From: Kitagawia praeruptora
Lineage: Eukaryota; Streptophyta; Magnoliopsida; Apiales; Apiaceae
DNA: 64,000 nucleotides
Direction: 5' to 3'
Assembly: GCA_037693485.1 (NCBI GenBank)
Contig: CM075353.1
Coordinates: 940,001-1,004,000, forward strand
Position numbers and translations under genes: made by a program. A model generated the notes under the pieces. The model searched no databases and was not told where the DNA came from. It saw only the letters and a program-made list of their open reading frames with translations. Below, in pieces: positions 1-12,952 of the stretch. Within the stretch, counting starts at the first letter, position 1; each line of letters begins with the position of its first letter.

Positions 1-829
1 GAACTTGCAGGAAGAATATTGCAATTCCAAATCAAACACTTTTCAAACCTGCCAATAATGATAGGGTTGCAGGAAATTTCCAACATTGAGAGATGAACTA
101 ATACTGGAGTTTGACGCGCCAGGAGACATAGCATTTACACGATGATCAGTCGCATGTTATGCTCCCCACCTCTTGTTTACTACATGTAGAAGGAAGCACC
201 GACGGATTTACTTGTCTACGGCCCTCTGGAACCCCCCGGCCAATGGTTGGGCCATTTGCTGGACCGGCGCCACTGGGTCACTTACGCATCTCCTAGTTCA
301 TTTCACATCCATAACTTTGAAACGTGAAGTTCCTCCCCCTTTCCCCAAGTATATTACTTGTTGATAGGACTCCACAAAGTAGTCGTATCTAGTTGGAAAG
401 GAAAAATCACCAATATTTCCCAAGCTGATGCTTGTTAATGGATATAAACTTGTTCCATCAATTCTTACCCCTCGAGCGTTGAGGAGGTAACCAAACAGAC
501 TCTTATCGATGCTTGAAAGAATCAAGATGTGAGTGACAACATAGTTTTAGCAAGTATAGGACCGGGCAGCCCAATAAATAACATCTCTCAAGTGAGGTCC
601 CCTTATATACGTTTAGAAGTTGAGCGAGTATTTAAATCTTCTTTAAGATAGATTTAAATAAAAATAGAGTTTTGGAAACCTCCCCTTGATAAAATAGTCA
701 TAAACTACTCCAAAATATTTTACACCATATCTGAAGGTGACATATAATCTTTGAATAATATGAATCATTATAAAAGAACTTAAAAGGATTTAAATAAATA
801 TTCCAAGAATATTTATTAACTCAATATTA

Positions 830-1680
830 ATTAAGGAATATGAATAAATCATAATATTACTCGTAAGTAATCCTCGAATGAATATTTAGAATTATTTACT
901 AAATAACTCTCTTCTTTATATGAATATTCCAGATAATATTCATTAATTAAATAAACTCAAATAAATATTTAAAATAATGTTCACTAAATAAATCCAATCT
1001 TAAATGGATATTTGAAAATAATAATGTTTATTGGTGAAATAAACATCTCTTGGATATTTGATATAATATTCATTAAATTAATAATGAATATTCAACTTAA
1101 AAATGATATTTATTGATGAAATAATTGTCGACTGAATATTTGAGACAATATTCATTAAATAAATAATGAATATTCAATCTTAATAATATTTATCGAAGAA
1201 ATGATTATCGAATGAATATTCGAAATTATGTTCAATAATTGAATCGACTTTAAATGAATGTCGAAGATAATATTTATCGTCTCAAGGGAATATTCAAAAT
1301 AATATTTATCGATGAACTGGAGTTCGAATCAATGTTCAACTAATATTTATAAAATAAATAGAGATTGAATGAATATTCGAAATAATATTCATTTAAATAA
1401 ATAAAGCTCGAATGAACTTTAAAATAATATTCATTAAATAAATAAACTCGAATGAATATTCAAAATAATATTTATCGAAGAAATAAGAATGAATAGTCTC
1501 TAAGTAAATAACTTAACTGAGGGTTCGAAATAATATTCGAATATTAAATCGACTTTAGATAAATATTAAAGATAATGTTCATCGAATGATTAAATATCTG
1601 ATGAATAACCCGAATAATATTTATCAAATAATCTCAAAGGAATATCTCAATAATATTCGCCAGATAATAAATGGGAAATA
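830..1680. repeat. Degenerate AT-rich palindromic repeat array inside the LTR
   Basis: The motifs TGAATATTC, AATATTCATTAAATAAAT and AATAATATTTATCGA recur about every 50-70 bp in imperfect form, many of them self-complementary around AATATT. The copy in the right LTR (11294-11961 continuing at 38958) is the place where the copia element inserted. This could be a decayed minisatellite within U3 or U5. No regulatory role can be shown from sequence alone. Confidence 0.6.
1493..1497. other. Preserved empty target site (ATAGT) of the copia insertion
   Basis: In the uninterrupted left LTR the sequence reads GAATGAATAGTCTCTAAG. The right LTR has the same sequence split by the 27-kb copia array, with ATAAT before it (11957-11961) and ATAGT after it (38958-38962). 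The left LTR is thus a natural pre-insertion allele that fixes both borders of the insertion. Confidence 0.9.
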
Positions 1681-4177
1681 TTTACTTAATTATTTTCCTC
1701 TGAAAATAATGTCAATATATCAAGAAATAACGACTCCCGGTCTATAATCAAGGAATGAGGTTCAGATGCCCTTCGTTTAAGGGTCTTATAAATTTCCGGC
1801 TTATAACTGATATAATCACTAACTAGCTCATAAGCCAACAATACTTCAGGGAACAAGTATATCAATATGACTTTGAAAGTAGGCATGCGTGCTATGGCAT
1901 ATGTATAACAGAAAGCATATATATATATATATACTCACAACAACAGTCTTTTAAAAAGGATTTGAAACTTGCCTGGAAATCGAGTACGAGTAGGGGTAGT
2001 GGTAGCGTGTCCCGGGTCAGCCTGATGATCTATGAATAGCCAAGGCATTCGAGATTAATCACTTAACACCTTTCAAAAGGTTAAGTATAAACTTAACTTA
2101 AATCGAAACACGTTTTCAAGTCGTTTCGTTATACCCCTCTAATTCACTCTTATTATTGCTTTTATTATCCGACACTTGTTCGCTAATAAAGCATGGCATT
2201 GCCCTTACATATGGTAAGTATTCGATTTGTAAAAGTTTTAGAGTCGAAAGATTATACCTCGAGATTTGTCGATCGTTTTCTAAGTGGTTTACCATAGTTA
2301 TAACCAAGGATACTCTTCAGGGGTACTTTCGTACTTAACCTTGATTCGAACATTTTTATAAAATTGAAAAACGATCTTTTTAATACGAGGTCTTCTCTCA
2401 CACCATCCTTATGATCTCTAATATTTAATTACCAAGATTCGCCACTGCGATACTTATTTTACACGGTTCAAATTCAATTACGAATTCGCATTCTCGGTTT
2501 CGAACCACTTTTACGAATTTAATCATAACTCCTAAACCGTAAGTCCAAATGCTTCGATTCTTCCGCCAATGTGATCTATTACTCAAGATATACAAGGGCA
2601 AGTCTTATATTCAACAAGACCAGTGACTTATATCAACTGTGATGCACGAAATTTATGGGTTAACGAAATTTCGGCATTACGACGGCTATAAATCGAACGT
2701 TTCCAAATTTATTTCAACACAACCAAGCCACACCGGGCATACCATACATCTTAACATCAAATATACTCCATTAATCAGCCAAAAACCGTGCATAACCAGT
2801 GGGTTCTTCATTTTTATGAAAATCTATCGATAACTCATGCAATCGCTAAGCTAAACGCATAAACGACTAACCCATAACCTTAATTACTCATCCATGCTTT
2901 CAATTTCAAATTCTAAGAAGTTTCAAAATTAAAATCACTGTAGCACAGCCTATAAATCATGATAAATGAACAAGCTAAGGTTGGAGGTGAAGAGAGTGGT
3001 TACCGTAGATGCGTAGAGCTCGGAGAGGGCTTCGATTGGAGTACTAGAACGCAAGAAACGGACAAGGCTAGCCATGATTCCCTTTGGCAAGCATGAATTC
3101 GGCCATGGAGAGAAAAAGTGGGAGGAAGATGAGAGAAAAATGAGATATTTACTTGTGGTTGGTTGTAATAAAGCTAAGTGAGTTTCTGTTCCGTGTGCGA
3201 GCGTATACCGTAACCTACCGTGCGTCTCGTCCTCCTTCCTTCTCTTTCTTTTTAAGAAATTCAATTTCTATTCCTCAAATAACTTTTCTAATTGTGCACT
3301 TAGTCACCACTTACTAATATGAAGCTCTCTCTGAAATTTGAGATTTTTCGGGTTTCGGGATATTTTCCATCATTCACTTGATCGTTTTTACATCGTTAAA
3401 TCAGTTTTCTCCAATTCGCTCTTTTATGAATTCTGACGAATCCTACTTACGTTTATATATATCCTAGATTGCGAATATGCCTTCGAAATATTTCTCTGGA
3501 ATAAATAATTAGTCCATCTCAATTTCTGGCCCAATCTGGTCCGTTTAGGAAAAATAATTTTTGAATTTCTGTGATCTGACGAGACGATCTTACGTTTATA
3601 TATTCCACAGATTATGAATACGTCCTCAAATCTTTTTATTAAGTCCTTAAGTCTTTCAGTGTCTAGGGAAATCTCGGAGAAAATAAAAGTGCTATTTTTC
3701 AGAATCCGATATCTTTTACATACACTTATTTTCCCCTTGGATCATTAATACGAACTTAGAAATCCGTTCCGGGTACTTCTATATAGTGTCATCTGATAAT
3801 ATTCATATTTCCCCCAAAGACACTATTCATCACTTATTTTCTTTTTATTCCCTGCACTTAGCAAAATGTCCTCATTCTCTTTCGAGCGTTCCTTATCTCT
3901 TTTACGGAACCATTGGTTTTATAACAGATATCGATTTAGATAATATGAGAATATCTTTTCCTCTTTAGGAAACATATCTTGACTTACTAGGAGATAGATT
4001 ATTCTAATCTAAATCGTCAACCCATTGCATTCTTCATGACATATAAACATTGGAATCTATATCCTTTCATTATTCATTCTTTAAAGCCAGTATTACATTG
4101 TAGTTGTAACCACTGTTCACTCTTACATCAATACATAATAAAAGTTTTAATTCTACCCAAAAATCTGGGTTCTTACA

Positions 4178-4197
4178 GTCTCCCCTCCTTAAAAGGA
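4178..4197 (-). other. Polypurine tract of the Tekay-like element
   Basis: The - strand reads TTTTAAGGAGGGGAGAC directly before the LTR start TGTAAG. The same bases encode the typical end of a chromovirus pol (NPFKEGRL, then a stop formed by the LTR's own TGTAA), so pol and LTR overlap by a few bases, as is usual in this lineage. Confidence 0.8.
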
Positions 4198-7100
4198 TTC
4201 CGTCCCGGAATCAGGTAGAAGACAATTGGGTACTTGTTGGTTATTTCGCTTTCCAATTCTCTGGTCGATCCTTACACATTCCAATCTTTCTAAAGCACAT
4301 CGTACTGGTGTTACAATACACCCTTTATCCGTTCTACCAATTCTTTGATACTTTCGCATGACACATTATCCGGTATACGCTCTTGTCCGGTCTTATACTA
4401 TTAACCTTATTGCTACGTGCAGTGACTTCGGTATCACTAAGGCGCTACGAATTCCGGAGATAACCTCACTCGTAATTTTTTGCAATTCCTGATCGCTTTA
4501 ATCTTCGCAATCTCGATGTATATATATTTAGGTGGAAAAATTTATCGAGAGATCACTGTGATCAATGAACATTTGTTATATTGCATAGCTAGTACAGAAG
4601 GGGGCCAACCTTTAGTACTTGACAAGCAATTAAACAATTAATGGCATTCCACTTAGACTCCTATCACACAGACAGAGAGTCACGTAGTATTACCTCCCCT
4701 CCTTAAAGGGTTGTTCTTCTCAATTTAGAAGAAGATAAATAAGGGAGAAGAAAAGGAACGAATTTCAAAGAATTATATAAGAAAGTTTTCATGATTGTCA
4801 AAATATCATACTTAGAATTTACCTCTGAACTATAGAGGTTTATTAGAGAAGAAAATAATCATATACGTATCAAATACTACTTTTTTGTAATCTCACATAT
4901 CACATGTCCTTACTACTCTGTCCATCATTCTATGGACCTATACTCTTGTTCGATATTGGCATCACTTACTTTTGGAAAATCCTTCAACCTTTCAGGTTAA
5001 AATCTTGGATTTCTCGCTTGACATTATTATTACTGGCATTTCACGCCACGAAACTGGATCTTTCATATTCATAATACTAACACTATCAGGTTGTCATTCC
5101 GAGTGCTCGTTAGGAAAACCCATTCATCAATCCATTCATAACATTCCTTGCTTCACATTCCATAATTATTTCCTAATCCTTTCTTTATCAAGCACATCCT
5201 TCGTATTATCTAATTCTTATTTACTTCTATTATTTAACCCCACCGTCATCTCAGGGTTGAGACATTCATTACTTTTACTTAATACGTGTTTCACGTTTGG
5301 GGTCAAATTTTCCTCTGTTCAACCATCAAATTTTCACTTTCTCATTTCATGAGTCTCTTTATTACTCAATCAATCTATTTCATATTTCCTTGAATTTTCT
5401 AAACTTACTAAGGAGTCAATTTGTATGTTATTTATGCTCATAATCCCAACTTTCTGTTTTGGCCAATACCCTTGCCCTGTCAATTCCATACTTTTCTCGC
5501 TTCATTACTGGAGCTTCTCATGAGTCCGCCTATCTGACTCTTTTATTGATTTTCAATTCTATTTCGATCTCTATCAGTCACTTGTCTTCATTTCTACTAT
5601 TATCATTCTATGAAACATCATAGCCGGATCATTTATTACAAATATCCCTTCGTTTCCAAAATTAAACCATCCGAAATTGACCTGGACGATTTCTCTAACT
5701 TAGATTCAATTCGACATTTCCGCAGTCGTTAACACTTTATTTCTCAGAAGGGTCATCATTGCTTATCATTTACGTAGTGTTTTTAATAGCTAAACATACC
5801 GGTTTCATAATTATCAATCCAAGATCCTCTAGGAAAGCAAAATAATCACTATTCCCTATCCATAAGGAACGCTTCCTGAACTTGATGTTGATATTTCATG
5901 AAGCAGATAAAATTGCAGAAGAGCTTCAAGCATCGTAGCTATGCCAAGTTGACGAAATTATCAATCATATACCTTCAGTAGAAGATTGGAAGCTAACGGT
6001 AACGCAGGTAATATGCTTAAGATGACATCAGGAATCGAATCTTTACTTAAACTACTCTTATGGTTGATTCTTGCTCAATCAATAGAGGGAATGTAAATTC
6101 CTCCACCCCATTCTGACCTTCAAAGTCCTTCTCAATATCATTTCGTCTCTTTGGTATGAGCATTCATAATTACTCCTCAATACTTAAAGTGTCGGCCACC
6201 TCGTTGGCCTTTCCTGATAATAATTTCTTGCAATCAATGTTTTCTTGATTTATTCAACTCAACTTTTTCTACCTTATTCCCATCACTGTTGGGTGAAAGT
6301 ATTCTTCCTTAAATTCTGCTGAAGGAGAATAATATCCATCAGTCTTTTTCCATAAGTTATTGCCTTAATCCTTAAATGTGACTTTTATCCCGACTAATAT
6401 CCTCATCAGGTCTAGGATATCTTTTGTCTCAGGTCTTTCTTGCTTTAAAATAATCTCAACCTTATTGGTTCAATCCATACCTTCTCATGGTTTCTTACAT
6501 GCCTCATCCGACCTCATTATTATTATATCATACATTCTCTACCAAACTTCCCTTTTGAAACTCAGAGCATTACCTCTTCCCTTATAAGGTTTCTTAGGTC
6601 ATCCTCATCATTCCTCCTGTATCTTCCGGGTACAGGGTATATCAAACATCATCAATCAATTCTATAACAATTCTGTCTATATACTTTTTTTTTAGACTCC
6701 TTTCCACAATTCCTTATAGGTTATTGACACCTTGGTCGATTCATTTATATCATCTGATTTCACAATGTCTTTATTAGGGGTGATGTTATCCTTTGTGCAT
6801 CCCCCAGGGTTCGTCTTAATATATGGACATTCTATCCTCAATTCTATCTTCAAGGAATACTTATATCCTGTAATTGGAAATCCAATCATATATCCTTAAT
6901 AAAGGTCACTTTTCAATCATTCTCATCTTAATCATCTATAGGTAGCTTAATGTTAACCTTTCTTTCAAACGAATGTCGGTCTACATGACCTTCCAAAAGA
7001 CAACATATGTCTATCTACTCTTTCATACAGAACTTGGTAATGGTAGCAAGGATGTTCTGGAAGATATTGGTCGTGTTCAACGTGAATCTCTTAGTGCCTA

Positions 7101-8265
7101 ATACTCTTTTTGAGGACACTAAGCTTCATATAATATTTATGCATCATACTGCACTGACTTTGGCAATCTTCGTAACTTTTCAGTGGTCGCTACCCTCAAT
7201 CCTAATACGTCCATGGTATATATAAAATCCATCATTCTGTATCTCAATTCAATTTATATCAAAAGTCCTCGCGGTTGGCACTTGATTAGAAGCACCCCGC
7301 TTTGTCCTTACATTGCTGGTTCAGTCACTTGATAATCCTTAGTGACTTGGCCCCATCTGGCCATGCTAAAATATATGAGTTTAGGGGTTGGCTACTAGCA
7401 TTACTTTTCTAGCGATTGCCGGCATAGTGCCTTCTTCTTTGATACATTTTGATCTTTCCAAAACTTTATTCCATATAAGTCTCAATCGACTTCTCGGTGC
7501 CACGCCCGGTCACCCCTTTTTTTTTACTTTTATCCTTTCAACTATTCTTATTAATTCCACGCGCCACAAAAGCTTAACACTTCTGGCATAACAACATTTT
7601 CATTTAAGTCAATCCCAGAATTTCTCAGTCCGGCTTGTTTCTTAATTACATTTCCCTTTTTCCGTCCAATCTCAACTTCAAAATTTTGTCTCTACAATCA
7701 ATCGTAATAATTGGGATCTATCTACCAATCCGTGTAGCGGCTACCTTACCCAATTCATAGGGTTTGCCTCAGTTTCCACTCTCCTCAGTGATGTATTCAG
7801 ATAATCCGAAAGACAAGGTTTGCCAAATTTTGTCCAATTCCTTTCCAGAATCAGGGAAACTTCAGTCAATCTATCCACCCACTGGTTACATTAAGAAAAT
7901 CCATTTCGATACCCAAAGAATATTTCTATGAACATCCGAGCTGGTCGAACCATAAACAGTTACAGTAGCGAAATGATTGACATAAAGCTGGGAGTTAAAT
8001 CATTAGAAGGAAACCAAATATACATCGTCCTTAGAAGGGGAATCAAAAGTTTCAAACTAAACATGCCATACCTCCCCGATACATGCTTGTCCTAATAGTC
8101 GATACTACCGAATACCAGTCTACTTAACAACTAGTCTTAGAAGGAACGCTACCATCGGGGTCAGTCACTTCCCAGAATTGGCACTATCAAGGTCATCCGA
8201 ATCTGGTAAACCGTGCTGTCCAAATATATTCGAAGTTATCCTACCATGTTGCACAAGCACATCAC

Positions 8266-8580
8266 CTAAACATGTACGAGGTGCATCCTAATAAATTTCC
8301 AAAATTTTCCTTCCTCCATTAGATAACGCCAATGTTGGGTCATCATCAATTTTATCTTTAACTCTAGGGAGATTTTCCCCCATTTATCTTGTACATTCAA
8401 ACTTTTAGTCTTACAATTAAGTCTGGTTACGGGACTACACTCTTCGTAAAGTCCTGAGCAGATCTTTGGTAATACCTCATGAATCTTATGAAATTTCTCA
8501 CCTTTGCCGGTGTGGTTGTCCTTTCTCCATTTGAAACTGTCTTTAACTTGGTGGGGTCGATTAATCACTACTTCCTATTG
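8266..8580 (-). pseudogene. Relic of chromovirus RT-RNase H junction
   Basis: On the - strand a frame reads TPAKVRNFIRFMRYYQR and then QDFTKSVVPVTRL. This matches the connection motif after RT in Ty3/gypsy pol (normally VRSFLGLxGYYRRF...F..I..PLT.L). Farther on, a shifted frame reads LALSNGGRKILEIY, a stop codon, then DA, and later VLVQHGRI. This is the RNase H start, with a TAG (complement at 8288-8290) where family members have the residue before the catalytic Asp-Ala pair. At least one frameshift and one nonsense change are therefore visible here. The match is by motif and I am confident of the family, but not of every residue. Confidence 0.8.
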
Positions 8581-9429
8581 CTCATATGTCCTATTATCTG
8601 GACTTCATTTTGCCAAAACTCTTACTTTGAGAACATGGCCTACACCTGTTCTTTCAGGTTTCATCTAAAAGCATTCCCAATTACATCTCAACCACTGCTT
8701 GCCTTACCTAATCCATTTATGATTCAGTGTCGGAATAAACTTAAGGTAACTACCATAATCAATTCAAGGAAAAGAAAGAATTTAATATTCCTCTGAATCA
8801 CATGCATCTAATGTTTCTGGTTTATCATTTCACTGAGTTAAAATAACCTTATACTTAGGCTCTGACAGTAGTCTCGTTACGAGTCTATCACAGACTCACT
8901 GGTCTTCTCCTTTTGTAGGTTCTGAGATCATTGTCTTGCTTACTACTTTCTTATATACCTTATCCAATCATACCATCACCTTCCAATGTCTTTATTTTCT
9001 AAGTTGATCCATTCATAAAATGAACATTTCCCTGAACCAAACCACCTCATCAATCTCAGTTTTGACTTTATAAATTATAACCTATGACATCTGCCTTCTC
9101 ATGGCGAATTATTATTAACAATGTTCGCACTAATCCATTTATCACATATTGTGGCACTTGCTGCCTCTATCTTAACTGCTCCTGGAGACTCTGCTCCCTG
9201 TCCTCTATCTGTGTCTTTGATAATCATGTGCCACCCTAACTCTTTTCTCATTAATCTATAGGTCTCTAAGGATCTTTATCTATCCCCATATAAGACCTTA
9301 AGTAATCTTTCCAATTCGTCTTAATTGCCGGTACTTCATTCGGCATTCTGGTTATAAATCCAATATGCATCTGTAGTTCTCCTAATAATATCTCAGTTCT
9401 TTACGCTCAATTTTCTGAGCACTATACCT

Positions 9430-9570
9430 TAACTCTTACAGTCTCTCTGACTGCAACTCTCATATCCTCGAGGGTAAACTCCTTATCCTTATCAGGATTT
9501 TCCTCCTTTGCCGGAACCTCTTCCGGGTCCTCAGTAGGGTACTCTATCGAATCCACCATCCTATTGTCAA
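9430..9570 (-). pseudogene. Relic of chromovirus gag N-terminus
   Basis: On the - strand an acidic run (YPTEDPEEVPAKEENPDKDK), followed by FTLEDMRVAVRET, precedes a stop. Acidic Glu/Pro/Asp repeats of this kind are seen at the start of Tekay gag proteins. It lies about 260 bp inside the PBS, where gag should begin. The frame stops soon after, so no functional gag remains. Confidence 0.5.
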
Positions 9571-9811
9571 CATACCATAAAGCATCAAAACAAGCATCAT
9601 TGAGTTACTTCTCGTAATCCCCAAGGTCTGTCGCCTTACTAGTCGATACAAGAACGAGCTAAGTTACTATCATGATACTTTAAGGTTCCCATAAGGGTTT
9701 TATATGTCAATACTACATCATGTAGTCCGACTATGAACTTGGCAAGAGTTCTTATTATCTTAATGAATTTATTGTTTTAACGTCGCGTCATCTCTGGGAT
9801 TTATAACGCTC

Positions 9812-9823
9812 GCTCTGATACCA
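9812..9823 (-). other. Primer binding site, initiator-Met tRNA type
   Basis: The - strand reads TGGTATCAGAGC, the usual 12-base PBS complementary to plant initiator methionine tRNA. It starts four bases after the LTR end. It fixes the element's orientation as - and shows that the LTR starting at 9828 is the 5' LTR. Confidence 0.9.
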
Positions 9824-9827
9824 TTTC

Positions 9828-11961
9828 TGTAACACCCCCAGATCCAGGGTCAGGGATCTGGTCGTTACGGTCTCAATATCCATCCATAAAACCAACATAA
9901 TTTAAATTACAACCTTGTGACCCAGAACAACATCATAAAACACACCCGTTATAGTCCCAGAGATGAAATCAGAGTAACCATCAATATTATTAATCACAAG
10001 ATTGAGTTCTTACAACCCAAAGAATTACAATTTTACAATTACATGCTCTTTGCCATCCATTGGTATATGTCATATATATATAAATACATTTGATGTACAA
10101 ATGCTAACAACTAGCCTACCAGAGGCTGCATCCTTAGCAATGGTAGCTATGACCTCAGCGGTTAATCCTCTGACGGCTGACACCTGCCTATGCTGAGCAC
10201 GCCTTGTGCGGCCATCTGATCTAGCTGTTGTTGTGATATAAATAAATAAAGCAAGGGTGAGCAATAGCCCACCAATAATATAATTGAACAGTGATAATAT
10301 GTAACAGTCCAAAATATCTTTGAAACCATATGCCATGCATTAACGATGTAGTACCAATATAAGGTATGAGATGAAGTTACAAGGTAACTCAAAATATATT
10401 TGTTTTGAATAAATATCTGCTATGTCAAAGATGAGCCAGATATTATCAACTATTCATAATAGAGGAACTTGCAGGAAGAATATTGCAATTCCAAATCAAA
10501 CACTTTTCAAACCTGCCAATAATGATAGGGTTGCAGGAAATTTCCAACATTGAGAGATGAACTAATACTGGAGTTTGACGCGCCAGGAGACATAGCATTT
10601 ACACGATGATCAGTCGCATGTTATGCTCCCCACCTCTTGTTTACTACATGTAGAAGGAAGCACCGACGGATTTACTTGTCTACGGCCCTCTGGAACCCCC
10701 CGGCCAATGGTTGGGCCATTTGCTGGACCGGCGCCACTGGGTCACTTACGCATCTCCTAGTTCATTTCACATCCATAACTTTGAAACGTGAAGTTCCTCC
10801 CCCTTTCCCCAAGTATATTACTTATTGATAGGACTCCACAAAGTAGTCGTATCTAGTTGGAAAGGAAAAATCACCAATATTTCCCAAGCTGATGCTTGTT
10901 AATGGATATAAACTTGTTCCATCAATTCTTACCCCTCGAGCGTTGAGGAGGTAACCAAACAGACTCTTATCGATGCTTGAAAGAATCAAGATGTGAGTGA
11001 CAAGATAGTTTTAGCAAGTATAGGACCGGGCAGCCCAATAAATAACATCTCTCAAGTGAGGTCCCCTTATATACGTTTAGAAGTTGAGCGAGTATTTAAA
11101 TCTTCTTTAAGATAGATTTAAATAAAAATAGAGTTTTGGAAACCTCCCCTTGATAAAATAGTCATAAACTACTCCAAAATATTTTACACCATATCTGAAG
11201 GTGACATATAATCTTTGAATAATATGAATCATTATAAAAGAACTTAAAAGGATTTAAATAAATATTCCAAGAATATTTATTAACTCAATATTAATTAAGG
11301 AATATGAATAAATCATAATATTACTCATAAGTAATCCTCGAATGAATATTTAGAATTATTTAATAAATAACTCTCTTCTTTATATGAATATTCCAGATAA
11401 TATTCATTGATTAAATAAACTCAAATAAATGTTTAAAATAATGTTCACTAAATAAATCCAATCTTAAATGGATATTTGAAAATAATAATGTTTATTGGTG
11501 AAATAAACATCTCTTGGATATTTGATATAATATTCATTAAATTAATAATGAATATTCAACTTAAAAATGATATTTATTGATGAAATAATTGTCGACTGAA
11601 TATTTGAGACAATATTCATTAAATAAATAATGAATATTCAATCTTAATAATATTTATCGAAGAAATGATTATCGAATGAATATTCGAAATTATGTTCAAT
11701 AATTGAATCGACTTTAAATGAATGTCGAAGATAATATTTATCGTCTCAAGGGAATATTCAAAATAATATTTATCGATGAACTGGAGTTCGAATCAATGTT
11801 CAACTAATATTTATAAAATAAATAGAGATTGAATGAATATTCGAAATAATATTCATTTAAATAAATAAGGCTCGAATGAACATTAAAATAATATTCATTA
11901 AATAAATAAACTCGAATGAATTTTCAAAATAATATTTATCGAAGAAATAAGAATGAATAAT
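9828..11961 (-). mobile_element. Right (5') LTR of Tekay-like element, part 1 (split by copia array)
   Basis: It begins TGTAACACCCCC next to the PBS, a start typical of Tekay-type chromovirus LTRs. From 10465 on it matches window positions 1-1497 with roughly ten substitutions. The last five bases (ATAAT, 11957-11961) are the left target duplication of the inserted copia element. The LTR resumes at 38958. Confidence 0.92.
11957..11961. other. Left target site duplication of copia array (ATAAT)
   Basis: This 5-bp duplication differs by one base from the right copy ATAGT at 38958-38962 and from the empty site at 1493-1497. The change G to A is private to this copy and must postdate insertion. 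Confidence 0.85.
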
Positions 11962-12246
11962 TGTTAGTTACAGAGGCATGCCTGTATACATCTAATAACA
12001 AGCCTAATTGTTTGTAATGCTTTGCATTACTTACATGACCTCTTAACTGAGGGAACCTCTAGTTGTAGAGTTTCTGTTTGTATTGTACTTGTAATAGGCA
12101 TCAAATCCTAGTTGTGTAACTATACAAATAGAGTCTAGAATAATGCTTGAAAGAAGTTCCATGGTTCATGCCTCAAGCAAGGAGTTAAAGACTGCCAAAT
12201 AATCACAGTTGGGATTTGAAGAAATGAAGAATTTGCCTAAGTACCA

Positions 12247-12672
12247 ATTCGAGAAGTATATTTGTCTATTCGAGAAGTCCAGCATTCGAGAAGTCAGAGA
12301 TTCGATATCTCAAGACACTATTCGATATCTCTGAATACACTGTTCGATATCTCATTCGATATCTCAGGGATTCGATATGTCTACTACTCTATTCGAGATC
12401 TCAAGAAGTCAACAAGTCAAGATGGTATTCGAGTTCTCAAAGAGTCAACAAGTCAAAGTTCCATTCGATATCTCAAAGACTCAGAAAGCTATTCGACAAC
12501 TCAAGGATTCGATAAGTCAAATGCTCTATTCGACAACTCAAGGAATCCTGATGGAAAAGAGCTATTCGAGAAGTGGTTCGATATGTCACTATAACAGTAT
12601 TCGAGAACTCAGAGTTATCGATCAAGTCAATTCTAGTTCTCGAATCACTTACTTAGTCACTTCTCGAATACA
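12247..12672 (+). promoter_or_regulatory. TCGA-centred motif array in copia U3
   Basis: About 20 copies of ATTCGAGAAGT, ATTCGATATCTCA and ATTCGACAACTCA lie head to tail, spaced 15-30 bp. Most read ATTCGA...; two near the 3' end of the array are inverted (TTCTCGAAT). The array sits upstream of the TATA-like box, as an enhancer would. Conserved repeated motifs in Sirevirus LTRs are known. That these motifs bind a regulator is inference. Confidence 0.7.
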
Positions 12673-12944
12673 TTCTTGGAGACAAAATACTGAAGAAATT
12701 GTACAAGTCAGAAACCTGCAACAAGCCAATGCACTTTATGGACCACAACCTGTAACGTGCTCTGGAAAGCCTACAAGGAAGCTTGGAGAGATATAGAAGA
12801 GACAAGGAGCTAAAGAAGTGGATCTAAACAGGCTTTGCAAAGTCAAATCTGTAACCGTTTGGACACTTACTCAAAAAGGATAGACAGACTAGAAAGTAAT
12901 GTGTTTTAGCTCCTTATTTGTAGTAAGCAGGCTGTATCCATGTT

Positions 12945-12952
12945 CTATAAGG
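12945..12952 (+). promoter_or_regulatory. TATA-like box of copia LTR
   Basis: CTATAAGG lies about 270 bp downstream of the motif array and about 300 bp before the LTR end, a plausible core promoter position. Identical boxes occur in LTR 2 and LTR 3. No start site can be read from sequence. Confidence 0.45.

Larger units (their letters stand above)
1..4177 (-). mobile_element. Left (3') LTR of a Tekay-like chromovirus, incomplete at window edge
   Basis: This stretch is repeated from 10465 onward with about 99% identity, so it is one LTR of a pair. It ends in ...TTCTTACA at 4177, directly followed by the complement of a purine-rich tract. Read on the - strand the LTR therefore starts TGTAAGAACC after the PPT and is the 3' LTR. 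Comparison with the right copy shows that about 637 bp of its far end lie outside the window. The full LTR is about 4.8 kb, long but within the range known for Tekay elements. It holds no credible gene. Small ORFs such as those at 173-364 and 2950-3264 recur only because the LTR is duplicated. Confidence 0.9.
4178..9827 (-). pseudogene. Degenerate gag-pol interior of the Tekay-like element
   Basis: This 5.65-kb internal region lies between PPT and PBS and is read on the - strand, so gag is near 9.5 kb and the pol end near 4.2 kb. No reading frame longer than about 130 codons survives. Recognisable relics are an acidic gag start near 9480-9560, an RT/RNase H junction at 8266-8580 and the pol C-terminus at 4180-4205. 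The rest is AT-rich with stops in all frames. The length matches a full chromovirus interior, so decay is by substitution and small indels rather than one large deletion. The LTRs are nevertheless about 99% identical, so the interior may have been dead already when this copy inserted. Confidence 0.8.

Noticed and set aside
2950..3264. 104-codon - strand frame, repeated at 40415-40729
   Set aside because: It lies within the Tekay-like LTR and recurs only because LTRs are paired. The differences between copies are amino-acid changing and no domain is visible.
9812..9823. TGGTATCAGAGC sequences as tRNA genes
   Set aside because: These are primer binding sites next to LTRs; no cloverleaf sequence is present. 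I found no tRNA or rRNA gene in the window.
12262..12796. Overlapping 110- and 139-codon frames rich in Ser/Ile/Arg, seen three times (also near 25113 and 37964)
   Set aside because: They are translations of the TCGA-motif array in the three copia LTRs. Regular DNA repeats keep the frames open; there is no protein signature.
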